From Pseudalkalibacillus decolorationis (GTDB taxonomy: Bacteria; Bacillota; Bacilli; Bacillales; Fictibacillaceae): a stretch of DNA of 36,025 nucleotides. The notes beneath the pieces were generated by a model. That model was given only the letters and a program-made list of their open reading frames with translations. It did no database searches and had not been told where the DNA came from. Positions 1 to 6,922 of the stretch are shown in pieces (the stretch's first letter is position 1; each line of letters opens with the position of its first letter). Where the stretch lies: positions 1 to 36,025 of the forward strand of contig NZ_JANHJQ010000040.1 of assembly GCF_024609785.1 (NCBI RefSeq). The letters are read 5' to 3'. The position numbers and the translations under genes are program-made.

Positions 1-114
1 AAATCATTTGATTGGGATAAGTTCAATCTATTTCTTAGAAAATATCCATTGTCGAAGCTACGAGTAAAAGTGAACATATACGATCTTAGAAGCGAATTAA
101 GCTATATTCTGTAA
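1..114 (+). CDS. ltrA: Group II intron reverse transcriptase/maturase, C-terminal fragment
   Basis: The reading frame open from base 1 encodes 37 residues and stops with TAA at 112-114. It contains LFLRKYPLSKLRVKVNIYDL, which resembles the usual C-terminal tail of bacterial group II intron maturases (a YPL..PR..VNIY pattern). Domain V begins 14 bases after the stop, which is the normal arrangement. The enzyme helps its intron RNA to splice and copies it into DNA at new sites. Only the tail is visible, so whether the full gene is intact cannot be judged. Confidence 0.7.
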   Translation, partial: KSFDWDKFNLFLRKYPLSKLRVKVNIYDLRSELSYIL

Positions 115-213
115 ATGATGATGGAGAAGAGCCGTGTGCGGGAGTACCGCTCGCACGGTTCTGTGAGGGGGGCGGAGCACAATCCATAATGGAAAGGCTC
201 CCTCCTACTCGAC
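1..213 (+). mobile_element. Group II intron, 3' end (maturase tail, domains V and VI)
   Basis: Domain V is visible at 129-161. It starts with GAGCCGTG, which holds the catalytic AGC triad, closes with CACGGTTC, and has an inner GCGG/CCGC helix. Domain VI follows at about 165-210: GGAGC pairs with GCTCC, and a bulged A at 207 is the likely branch point, seven bases from a 3' end that I place at 213 (CTACTCGAC). The upstream part of the intron lies outside the window. The bases after 213 match the dispersed repeat of this window, so the intron interrupts a repeat copy. Domain V and the maturase tail support the identity; the exact last base is inferred from the branch-point distance. Confidence 0.85.
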
Positions 214-402
214 AAATTTTGATGCAAAGAGGCAATGTCTAGCTCCAGCGCCCAGCCACTCGGATCACTTCAGTCCCCTTCCGGCGGCAACACACTTATT
301 TACATCATGTGTATTCCCACGCAGACCGAACAGAGTTTGGTTCGAGCCTCCTCAGTTGCCTTCCAGTGACCTTCGTGGCTACACAGGGCGCTTGCGCTTT
401 TC
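214..402 (+). repeat. Dispersed repeat, copy 1 (long form, 5' end interrupted by intron)
   Basis: This copy begins in AAATTTTG right after the intron and matches copy 5 from there. It has the AGCGCCC...GGGCGCT closing arms near its ends and finishes with the common GCTTGCGCTTTTC. It carries the extra internal cassette of about 54 bases. GGCAAC near the middle pairs with GTTGCC, a change that compensates for GGCCAC/GTGGCC in copy 5. The 5' boundary motif (AAGAAAGTATAAAA in the other copies) is missing because the intron lies there. Right after the copy, at 411-426, the boundary motif occurs again. Confidence 0.85.
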
Positions 403-410
403 TTACACGT

Positions 411-497
411 TAAAGAAAGTATAAAAATACTTTCTATAGTATAAGCGCAACTAAGGCTCAGCCGGCGCCAAAGGCTTGGCTTTGCCAAGTTTTCTTT
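411..497 (+). repeat. Partial repeat start plus palindrome and terminator-like hairpin
   Basis: TAAAGAAAGTATAAAA at 411-426 equals the 5' edge of the dispersed repeat, but the sequence then diverges. AGAAAGTAT (414-422) and ATACTTTCT (427-435) form a perfect inverted repeat around AAAA. A second hairpin, CTTGGC-ttt-GCCAAG at 475-489, is followed by TTTTCTTT and looks like an intrinsic terminator on the plus strand. I see no protein gene here. It may be a remnant of a second repeat type. Confidence 0.5.
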
Positions 498-538
498 ATT
501 CTGAATAGGTTAAATTATATAAATTTTCAAAAAACATA

Positions 539-566
539 TTGATTTTTTTCAGGAGCTTGTTATAAT
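539..566 (+). promoter_or_regulatory. Probable sigma-A promoter with extended -10
   Basis: TTGATT (539-544), a 16-base spacer and a perfect TATAAT (561-566) preceded by TG (extended -10). Transcription would start near 573 and run into the hairpin and T-tract at 615-654. Confidence 0.6.
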
Positions 567-572
567 GTGGTT

Positions 573-654
573 AGTATGGTTTCTCTCCACTCCTATCCAT
601 ATAAATGGACTTAGCCGGTGACTTCGTATTTACGAGGTTTACCGGAATTTTTTT
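573..654 (+). ncRNA. Candidate short transcript ending in an intrinsic terminator
   Basis: A promoter-like sequence at 539-566 points into this stretch. It contains a small hairpin, TCCAT-ataa-ATGGA (596-609), then a strong one: CCGGT at 615-619 pairs with ACCGG at 641-645 and encloses TCGTA-tt-TACGA, followed by a run of seven T from 648. A transcript of about 80 nucleotides would result. There is no reading frame with a ribosome-binding site. It could also be a leader or attenuator for the gene at 975, since read-through would pass through repeat copy 2 into that gene. I recognise no RNA family. Confidence 0.4.
615..654 (+). terminator. Intrinsic terminator
   Basis: The stem CCGGT...ACCGG with inner TCGTA/TACGA is followed by AATTTTTTT. 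Repeat copy 2 begins 14 bases further on. Confidence 0.75.
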
Positions 655-667
655 GGTCTTTTTTTAT

Positions 668-873
668 GAGTAAAGAAAGTATAAAGGTTTGCGGCATGGA
701 TGTAATGTCCAGCTTCAGCGCCCAACCACTTGGATGACTTCAGGCCTCTTGCGGCGGCAACACACTGATTTACATCATGTGTATTCCCACGCAGGACCAA
801 ACAGAGTTTGGTTCGAGCCTCCTCGTCGGTCTTCCAGTGACCTTCGTGGCTAAGCAGGGCGCTTGCGCTTTTC
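668..873 (+). repeat. Dispersed repeat, copy 2 (long form)
   Basis: Starts GAGTAAAGAAAGTATAAA and ends GGGCGCTTGCGCTTTTC, 206 bases. It carries the extra cassette, in which CCAAAC-aga-GTTTGG forms a perfect small hairpin. It lies just behind the terminator at 615-654. Minus-strand open frames across it are by-products of its composition: they lack ribosome-binding sites and recur in the other copies. Confidence 0.9.
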
Positions 874-974
874 TTACACGGTAAGAACGGAATAGCATAC
901 AAAAGTTCTATCCCTCTCTGTAAAATCATAGCTTGACTATAACAGTTGAGCATGATTCTAAAGGGGGAGAACAA

Positions 975-1883
975 GTGGAATATATTCTTGAAAATGTATG
1001 GACAGCAGAAAATGAGTCGAGAAAGAAGAATGTTTACGTCAAAAATAACACCATATGTTACGTATCAGACCGCCCTCTGAAAATAAAATGCATGAAGGTC
1101 AACACAAACGGTCTCCAATTCATACCTGGATATATAATGAGGGATTTTTCTTTAGAGTCTCTAGATACCGAGAGTTTGTTGAAACGGTGTGAAGAGGTGA
1201 TCAACCTTGGATGTACAACTTTGGTTACTACATTCTCGATCCGTTATGGTAAAGAGATAGAAGACCGATATAATCGATTCCTAAACCATCTTTCTGTGAT
1301 GCCAATCGATTATGTAATTGGGCTATCTATACCGATGAGAAGGATTACACCAGCTATTGTCCGATTCTGCCAAAAGAAAAAGGTTCCGTTCATTTATGCG
1401 GTCGTGGAACAGGAAGAAGATCCAGATACAGTTGTTTGGGAATGGATACGTAATGTGAATTTTCCATATACGATACCAATTATTCCAGGGTGGGGACAGC
1501 TTGCTCTACATGATAAACGAACGATGCAACTGAAGGATAACTGGCAACGGATTTGCAGAATGAAGTCGATTACTACGATTCAATCCTTTCCTCTAGAGGA
1601 ACAACCACTCACTAAATATCATCTTCAGGAACTCGGCATCTACCCCAAAAAAGGTTCATGGATAACAGGAAGCGATGTCGATTATCAAGTCTATCAACAA
1701 GACCCATCACTTGCCGCACCACCAAGAGTCCAGTATGATAAAAGTAATAAACCTTTATTAGTGGTACGAAATGGAACAGATTTGAAAGTTGGGGGAGATC
1801 TTCGGATTAACCCAGGAACAGGGAAACATTTGAAGATAACAAGGCCTGGGCTATTTCGGGCGATGACCGATGACCTTTTATAA
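975..1883 (+). CDS. Degenerate amidohydrolase-like protein (probable pseudoenzyme)
   Basis: 302 residues. I start at GTG 975 because AAGGGGGAGAACAA stands directly before it; the upstream ATG at 933 has no ribosome-binding site. Two regions recall the dihydropyrimidinase/hydantoinase type of the amidohydrolase superfamily. The N-terminal beta domain runs into FIPGYIMRDF at 49-58, where active enzymes have PGFID-H-H, and LGIYPKKGSWITGSDVDYQV at about 220-239 matches the usual LG..P.KG.I.vGsDADlv segment. The metal-binding HxH is absent and I find no replacement histidines, so hydrolase activity is unlikely. The gene lies 30 bases before ypiA and is probably co-transcribed with it. Its function is unknown; the family relation is my reading of these two motifs. 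Confidence 0.7.
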   Translation: MEYILENVWTAENESRKKNVYVKNNTICYVSDRPLKIKCMKVNTNGLQFIPGYIMRDFSLESLDTESLLKRCEEVINLGCTTLVTTFSIRYGKEIEDRYNRFLNHLSVMPIDYVIGLSIPMRRITPAIVRFCQKKKVPFIYAVVEQEEDPDTVVWEWIRNVNFPYTIPIIPGWGQLALHDKRTMQLKDNWQRICRMKSITTIQSFPLEEQPLTKYHLQELGIYPKKGSWITGSDVDYQVYQQDPSLAAPPRVQYDKSNKPLLVVRNGTDLKVGGDLRINPGTGKHLKITRPGLFRAMTDDLL

Positions 1884-1913
1884 TAGTTGTTTTGAAATAG
1901 AAAGGATGTCCGT

Positions 1914-3176
1914 ATGTCGACATTGGAAAGTGTAATTGAATCAATTGAACAAGGCGAAGTTAATGAGGGTTTATCTGCATTGAAAGAACTTCGAAGTAAT
2001 TGTAACCACGATACACTCCTTGAGGTCGCTCAACTATATAATGAACTTGGTTTTGTAGAAGAATCGATTGATGTAATGGAGGAGTTAATTGCATTTTATC
2101 CAGACGTTAATGAATTAAAGATTTATGCAGCTGAATTATATGTTGAAATTGACCGTGATGAAGAAGCATTGAAGTTGATTGGTACAATCAGTGAAGACGA
2201 TGACGAATACCTTCCTGCGATGCTGTTATCAGCGGATTTATATGAGCGTCAGGGACTTGCCGAAGTAGCAGAACAGAAACTGCTCGCAGCAAAGCGACAT
2301 GAGCCAAATGAACCTATCGTTACATTCGGACTTGGTGAATTTTATCTCTCACAAGGTAACTTTCCACGAAGCATTGTGCATTACCAAGAATTAATCGAAA
2401 ATGGAATAAAAGAAGTGAATGGTATCTCAATTGAGTTAAGAATAGCGGAAGCCCTATCTGGATCTGGTGCATTTGAAGAAGCCCTAGAGTATTATAAATC
2501 AGGGATTAAGGAAGAAACAAATCCGGATGCCTTATATGGATATGGTCTTACGGCAACAAGAATTGATGAGAACAAGAAGGCGATTCAAGCATTTAACCGT
2601 TTAAAGGATTTGGATCCACAGTATACGACCTTATACCCGCTTTTAGCAAAAGCCCATGAGAAGGAAGGCTTTGTAAAGGAAGCTATGGAAACGTACTTGG
2701 AAGGGATTCGTTTAGACGAGTTTAATGAAGAGCTTTATATTCAAGCAGGAAAGTTGGCAATCCGCATTAATGACCTTGAAAAAGGGGAAGAATTGTTGAA
2801 GCATGCTCTTTCGTTAAATCCGGTGAATACCGATGCAACCCTTACTCTTATGAACATATATCAAACAGCAGAGAGCTTTGCGGATCTGATTGAACTCGGA
2901 ACTGAAATTGAACGTTTCGGTGACCTTGACCATGAAGCAAACTGGAGAATGGCACAATCTTACCGAGAGCTTGAAGATGATGAACAGGCATTAAAACGGT
3001 ATGAAATAGCATATAATGGACTCAAAGACAGAGTCGACTTTTTAGAAGACTACGGGACGTATATGCTAGAAACTGGAAAAAGAGCAGAAGCGAAGCGATT
3101 ATATAATCAAGCACTTCAAATCGATCCAAGTCTTGTGCAGCTTGAAGAGGAACTATTGAGATTGGAAGATTTATAA
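1914..3176 (+). CDS. ypiA: TPR-repeat protein YpiA
   Basis: 420 residues made of tandem tetratricopeptide-like helix pairs over nearly the whole length (for example the ALKRYEIAYNGLKDRVDFLE and AKRLYNQALQIDPSLVQLEE units near the C-terminus). It is acidic, with no signal peptide or membrane segment, so it is a cytoplasmic scaffold-type protein. It starts at ATG 1914 behind AAAGGATG. Its length and its place before ypiB, ypiF and qcrABC match B. subtilis YpiA, whose biochemical role is not established. Identification rests on context and repeat architecture. Confidence 0.85.
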   Translation: MSTLESVIESIEQGEVNEGLSALKELRSNCNHDTLLEVAQLYNELGFVEESIDVMEELIAFYPDVNELKIYAAELYVEIDRDEEALKLIGTISEDDDEYLPAMLLSADLYERQGLAEVAEQKLLAAKRHEPNEPIVTFGLGEFYLSQGNFPRSIVHYQELIENGIKEVNGISIELRIAEALSGSGAFEEALEYYKSGIKEETNPDALYGYGLTATRIDENKKAIQAFNRLKDLDPQYTTLYPLLAKAHEKEGFVKEAMETYLEGIRLDEFNEELYIQAGKLAIRINDLEKGEELLKHALSLNPVNTDATLTLMNIYQTAESFADLIELGTEIERFGDLDHEANWRMAQSYRELEDDEQALKRYEIAYNGLKDRVDFLEDYGTYMLETGKRAEAKRLYNQALQIDPSLVQLEEELLRLEDL

Positions 3177-3314
3177 ATTTTTTAAAAAAAGCAGGAATTG
3201 AACGTTAGTAAATCGAACATAGTATGTAATTATCGCTCTTTATCTCTGTAAATGGAGATGTAAGCTGTAAGGTTGTAAGATCTCGAACGACATGGGAATG
3301 ATGGGGGGATTGCA

Positions 3315-3853
3315 ATGGGCAGCACTGTTTCCGTCTTAGAAAAGAAGGACTTTCTCAAATGGTTTTTAAACCATTACCAGTTAAAAAAACGCGAGAGTGT
3401 GTATGGTTGTTAAATTACTTAGTGAGCGATGAAGTGTTAATGGAAAACGTTCACTTTGTTGAGAATGCTGAATATTGTCCGAAAGCGATCATCATGTCGA
3501 CCAATTGTGTAGACGGGGTCCCTTTCCGGTTTTATAAGCAAAATATTTTAACAACAGATGCAGAGAAATCGTTCCATGATATTCGATTGAACCAAGAAGA
3601 AGAGGTTTTTATTGAATTGAAGTTTAAAGGAGCTTATCGAACTCCTCAGTATGCCGCAGTTATTGAAGAGAATCCATATATACCAGAAAATATGATTCCA
3701 GATAAGAAATATGGTCTCTGGGCGGAGATGATTCTTGATCAATCTTTTAGCCATTTCAGAAGGAAGAAACTTCAAACAGAAATTGACTCGGCGCTGGACA
3801 GAAAAGATTACGAATCATTTGCAAAGCTAACAGCAGAGTTGAATAGGCTGTAA
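3315..3853 (+). pseudogene. ypiB: YpiB-family protein (UPF0302), reading frame interrupted
   Basis: Translation should start at ATG 3315, behind the strong GGGGGG at 3303-3308. This frame gives [18 protein letters not shown], as expected for the start of YpiB, then ends at TAA 3411. The rest of the family sequence ([20 protein letters not shown] onward, to LTAELNRL) continues in another frame up to 3853. Removing two bases from GAGAG at 3393-3397 would restore ...KKRECVW..., which fits the family as I recall it, so the simplest reading is a 2-base duplication. Alternatively, a -1 slip on the seven A at 3383-3389 would also join the frames, adding one residue. ATG 3359 opens the second frame but has no ribosome-binding site and lacks the conserved N-terminus. 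The downstream part is well conserved, so decay is recent, or the protein is still made by slippage, or there is a sequencing error. Confidence 0.75.
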
Positions 3854-3879
3854 TTAATATTGATTGTTTTATATGAACT

Positions 3880-3966
3880 AAAGGTTGATTCGACACTCGG
3901 ATCATAGCTACTTCCATATAAATTTGGAGGTTTAGCTGATTTCCGGAATGAATCAACCTTTTTTCT
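3880..3966 (+). terminator. Long-hairpin intrinsic terminator after ypiB
   Basis: AAAGGTTGATTC (3880-3891) pairs with GAATCAACCTTT (3950-3961), followed by more T. The 58-base interior is itself partly self-complementary (CTTCC with GGAGG, AGCT with AGCT), so the whole region can form one extended hairpin. Confidence 0.7.
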
Positions 3967-4064
3967 TTATGCAAAATTGTCACAACTCTTTCCTATTTTC
4001 TTTATGAAATGGTAAAATGAAAAGTGTACATAGGATAGGGCATTTAAAGGGTGTGATATGGAAT

Positions 4065-4535
4065 ATGAAATGGCGATCAGAAGATATGGACCTGTATTTA
4101 CAATCAACAGAGTATGTGGACACAGCAATTGTGCCACTGATTCCAATAGCTTGGGGTAACCAATTGAAACATACGGTTCTTAAAGGTGAATTTCCACTTA
4201 TCGTAAGTGAAGAGCTTGAAAGGCAATTAAAAGGAAGGGTCGTTCTTTTTCCTACACTTAGCTACCTTACAAGTGAATCAGATGTTGATATTATAAGTAG
4301 ATTATTAGCTTTAAAGGACGAGCTGTCTGAGAATGGGATACCCCACATTGTATTTGTTTCCTCGGATGCACGATGGAGTGATGTAGATGAGTTACGAGCA
4401 GACCTCATTAACATTCCGCCTGTACCACTTGAACACATGGAGGATGAATACCGTCGTGATGTAATTGGGGAACAAGTCAAGCATCTTCTTCAAATTGTCA
4501 CAAAAAAGTGGCAAAACACGAAACTCGGCGAATAG
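4065..4535 (+). CDS. ypiF: DUF2487 family protein YpiF
   Basis: 156 residues from ATG 4065, beginning MKWRSEDMDLYLQSTEYVDT, the usual YpiF N-terminus as I recall it. An in-frame ATG at 4017 would add 16 residues of non-family sequence. The ribosome-binding site is mediocre (AAAGGG at 4046-4051, somewhat far), so the start is set by family similarity. The protein is soluble and acidic with no recognised catalytic motif. It stands between ypiB and qcrA as in B. subtilis. Function unknown. Confidence 0.75.
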   Translation: MKWRSEDMDLYLQSTEYVDTAIVPLIPIAWGNQLKHTVLKGEFPLIVSEELERQLKGRVVLFPTLSYLTSESDVDIISRLLALKDELSENGIPHIVFVSSDARWSDVDELRADLINIPPVPLEHMEDEYRRDVIGEQVKHLLQIVTKKWQNTKLGE

Positions 4536-4561
4536 ATTAATGGAAATGGACAATCATAATA

Positions 4562-4590
4562 TTGACGATGATAGGAAGTTACGCTATTAT
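4562..4590 (+). promoter_or_regulatory. Sigma-A promoter for qcrABC
   Basis: TTGACG (4562-4567), a 17-base spacer and TATTAT (4585-4590), about 75 bases before the qcrA start. Box quality and spacing are near consensus. Confidence 0.75.
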
Positions 4591-4663
4591 GTTAATGTCC
4601 TAGTAATGTGTGTATTAATCAATTGTCCGGTTGGACTTAGTCTACTGCATAGGGGGGAAACCA

Positions 4664-5161
4664 ATGGCCAAAAAAGATGACGTTTCCAGACGACAATTTT
4701 TGAACTATACCTTAACCGGTGTCGGTGGATTTATGGCTGCAGGCATGCTCCTGCCAATGGTACGGTTTGCAATTGATCCGATCATGAAAGAAGGCGCAAA
4801 GCAGGATATGGTACCTGTTGTCGAAGTCAGTAAAGTAACCGAAAAACCGCAAAGGTTCACGTTTGAAATTGAACAAAAAGATGGTTGGTATGAATCTAAA
4901 GTTACACAAGCAGCTTGGGTGTATAAAGACAAAAATGGTGACATCGTAGCGCTTTCACCGATTTGTAAACACCTCGGTTGTACAGTAGACTGGGCAGCTA
5001 GTCCAGCTCATCCAAATCAATTTTATTGCCCTTGTCATGGAGGACGTTATGAAAAAGACGGTACAAACATAAAGGGCACGCCGCCACTTGCACCACTTGA
5101 TGTTTATAAGAAAGAGGTCAAGGACGGCAAACTTTATTTAGGTCAAGCAGTACCACAGTAG
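4664..5161 (+). CDS. qcrA: Menaquinol:cytochrome c reductase, Rieske iron-sulfur subunit
   Basis: 165 residues. The start is ATG 4664 behind AGGGGGGAAA; an in-frame ATG at 4631 lies before the ribosome-binding site. The N-terminus has a twin-arginine signal (SRRQFL at 8-13) followed by a hydrophobic segment at about 16-35, so the folded [2Fe-2S] protein is expected to be exported by the Tat route and stay anchored outside the membrane. The Rieske cluster motifs are intact: C101-x-H103 with C106, and C122-x-C124-H125. It passes electrons from menaquinol to cytochrome c within the bc-type complex formed with QcrB and QcrC, encoded next. Confidence 0.95.
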   Translation: MAKKDDVSRRQFLNYTLTGVGGFMAAGMLLPMVRFAIDPIMKEGAKQDMVPVVEVSKVTEKPQRFTFEIEQKDGWYESKVTQAAWVYKDKNGDIVALSPICKHLGCTVDWAASPAHPNQFYCPCHGGRYEKDGTNIKGTPPLAPLDVYKKEVKDGKLYLGQAVPQ

Positions 5162-5176
5162 AAAGGGGCGTAATCG

Positions 5177-5851
5177 ATGTTACAGAAAATGTATGACTGG
5201 GTAGATGAACGTCTTGATATTACGCCTATGTGGCGAGACATAGCAGACCATGAAGTGCCTGAGCACGTCAATCCTGCTCACCATTTTTCAGCGTTCGTTT
5301 ACTGTTTTGGTGGATTAACCTTCTTTATAACGGTTATCCAAATTCTATCTGGAATGTTCTTATCAATGTACTACGTTCCAGACATTATTAATGCTTATGA
5401 ATCCGTATACTATTTGCAAAATGAAGTTGCGTTTGGCGTAATCGTCCGTGGAATGCACCACTGGGGCGCGAGTTTAGTTATCGTAATGATGTTCCTACAT
5501 ACTTTACGTGTCTTCTTCCAAGGTGCATACAAAAAGCCTCGTGAATTAAACTGGGTGGTTGGAGTTATGATCTTCGGAGTCATGCTCGGACTCGGGTTTA
5601 CAGGCTACTTGCTTCCGTGGGATATGAAAGCACTATTCGCTACAAAGGTTGGACTTGAAATCGCGCAAACGGTGCCTGTCATTGGACCTGCACTTAAAAC
5701 ATTGCTTGCAGGGGATGCGACAATCATCGGTGCACAAACGTTGACCCGATTCTTTGCGATCCATGTATTCTTCTTGCCAGGTGCTCTTCTCGGCCTAATG
5801 GGAGCGCACTTTATCATGATTCGAAAGCAAGGAATTTCTGGACCATTGTAA
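5177..5851 (+). CDS. qcrB: Menaquinol:cytochrome c reductase, cytochrome b subunit
   Basis: 224 residues, the short b6-type cytochrome b with about four membrane helices. Heme-ligand histidines lie in HHWGASLVIVMMFLH (94-108) and in the C-terminal helix region (AIHVFF and MGAHF). Cys43 in FVYCFGG corresponds to the cysteine that attaches the extra heme in B. subtilis cytochrome b6. LLPWDMK is the quinone-site region of the b6 type. Only 15 bases follow the qcrA stop, with GAAAGGGG as ribosome-binding site. The subunit-IV half of a classical cytochrome b is carried by QcrC. Confidence 0.95.
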   Translation: MLQKMYDWVDERLDITPMWRDIADHEVPEHVNPAHHFSAFVYCFGGLTFFITVIQILSGMFLSMYYVPDIINAYESVYYLQNEVAFGVIVRGMHHWGASLVIVMMFLHTLRVFFQGAYKKPRELNWVVGVMIFGVMLGLGFTGYLLPWDMKALFATKVGLEIAQTVPVIGPALKTLLAGDATIIGAQTLTRFFAIHVFFLPGALLGLMGAHFIMIRKQGISGPL

Positions 5852-5881
5852 AAGATTCGATAGGATAAAGGAGGGAGAAAG

Positions 5882-6643
5882 ATGCATCGTGGCAAAGGTA
5901 TGAAGTTTGTCGGGGATTCTCGAATTCCTGCTGAACGTAAACCGAACATCCCGAAAGACTACTCTGAGTATCCGGGTAAAACGGAAGCGTTTTGGCCAAA
6001 CTTCTTATTAAAAGAGTGGATGGTAGGATCCGTATTCTTGATTGGCTATCTCATTCTGACAGTCGTTCACGAATCTCCGCTTGAGCGTAAAGCGGACCCA
6101 ACGGATGCGAGTTACATCCCATTACCTGACTGGTATTTCTTATTTTTATACCAATTATTAAAATATAAGTATGCAGCAGGAGATTATACATTAATCGGTA
6201 CTATGGTAATGCCTGGACTTGCTTTTGGTGCTTTATTGTTAGCTCCATGGTTGGATCGTGGCCCAGAGCGTAGACCCGTAAAGCGTCCAGTCGCAACTGG
6301 ATTAATGTTATTAGCTCTAGCATCTGTTATTTACTTAACTTGGGAATCTGTTGTCAACCATGATTGGGAGAAAGCAGAGCAGCAAGGTAAGATTGTTGAA
6401 GTTGAAATTGATAAAGAAGCACCTGGTTATAAGGTCTATCAAAAACAAACCTGTATTGGTTGTCATGGTGGGAATTTATCTGGTGGAAGTGGCCCTTCAC
6501 TGATTGGAACAGGATTGTCAGCTGAGGAAATTGCAAACATAGCGAAAAACGGTACAGGAGCCATGCCTGCTGATCAGTTTAAAGGTACACCAGAGGAACT
6601 AAAACAACTTTCTGAGTTTATCGCAGGACTCGAGAAGAAATAA
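5882..6643 (+). CDS. qcrC: Menaquinol:cytochrome c reductase, subunit IV/cytochrome c fusion
   Basis: 253 residues. The N-terminal half is the subunit-IV part, with three membrane helices (about 39-58, 106-122, 140-155) and the quinol-site motif PDWYF. The C-terminal part from about 183 is a cytochrome c domain outside the membrane with the heme site CIGCH (C191, C194, H195) and Met228 in GAMP as likely sixth ligand. This fusion is typical of Bacillus. Start at ATG 5882 after AAGGAGGGAG. It is the last gene of the qcr operon, followed by a terminator. Confidence 0.95.
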   Translation: MHRGKGMKFVGDSRIPAERKPNIPKDYSEYPGKTEAFWPNFLLKEWMVGSVFLIGYLILTVVHESPLERKADPTDASYIPLPDWYFLFLYQLLKYKYAAGDYTLIGTMVMPGLAFGALLLAPWLDRGPERRPVKRPVATGLMLLALASVIYLTWESVVNHDWEKAEQQGKIVEVEIDKEAPGYKVYQKQTCIGCHGGNLSGGSGPSLIGTGLSAEEIANIAKNGTGAMPADQFKGTPEELKQLSEFIAGLEKK

Positions 6644-6651
6644 CATCAATC

Positions 6652-6686
6652 AAAAGGTTGACTCAAGTATGAGTCAACCTTTTTCC
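6652..6686 (+). terminator. Intrinsic terminator of qcrABC
   Basis: AAAAGGTTGACTC-aagtat-GAGTCAACCTTTTT is a perfect stem with a T-tract. Repeat copy 3 starts 1-2 bases after it. Confidence 0.9.
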
Positions 6687-6687
6687 T

Positions 6688-6892
6688 GAGTAAAGAAAGT
6701 ATAAAAGTTCGCGGCATGGATGTAATGTCCAGCTTCAGCGCCCAGCCACTTGGATCACTTCAGTTCTCCTGCGGCGGCAACACACTGAAGTACTCCATGT
6801 ATATTCCCACGCAGGGCCGAACTTGTTTGGGCCGAGCCTACTCGTCGGTCTTCCAGTGACCTTCGTGGCTAAGCAGGGCGCTTGCGCTTTTC
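6688..6892 (+). repeat. Dispersed repeat, copy 3 (long form)
   Basis: Starts GAGTAAAGAAAGTATAAAAG and ends GGGCGCTTGCGCTTTTC, 205 bases. Its cassette differs most from those of copies 1 and 2 but keeps the small hairpin CCGAAC-tt-GTTTGG. It sits directly behind the qcrC terminator and 30 bases before ypjA. Confidence 0.9.
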
Positions 6893-6922
6893 TAACTATA
6901 CTGGATATTAAAGGAGACGACA

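Noticed and set aside
300-974. Minus-strand open frames of 62 and 111 codons with related peptides (…ARTKLC…)
   Set aside because: They lie on repeat copies 1 and 2, share sequence only because the DNA is repeated, lack ribosome-binding sites and run past the repeat edges.
3359-3853. ypiB as an intact 164-codon gene from ATG 3359
   Set aside because: No ribosome-binding site precedes that ATG, and the conserved N-terminus is encoded in the other frame from 3315, so a frame break explains the data better.
4631-4663. Upstream ATG for qcrA adding 11 residues
   Set aside because: AGGGGGGAAA lies between it and ATG 4664, and the twin-arginine signal is normally placed from the later start.
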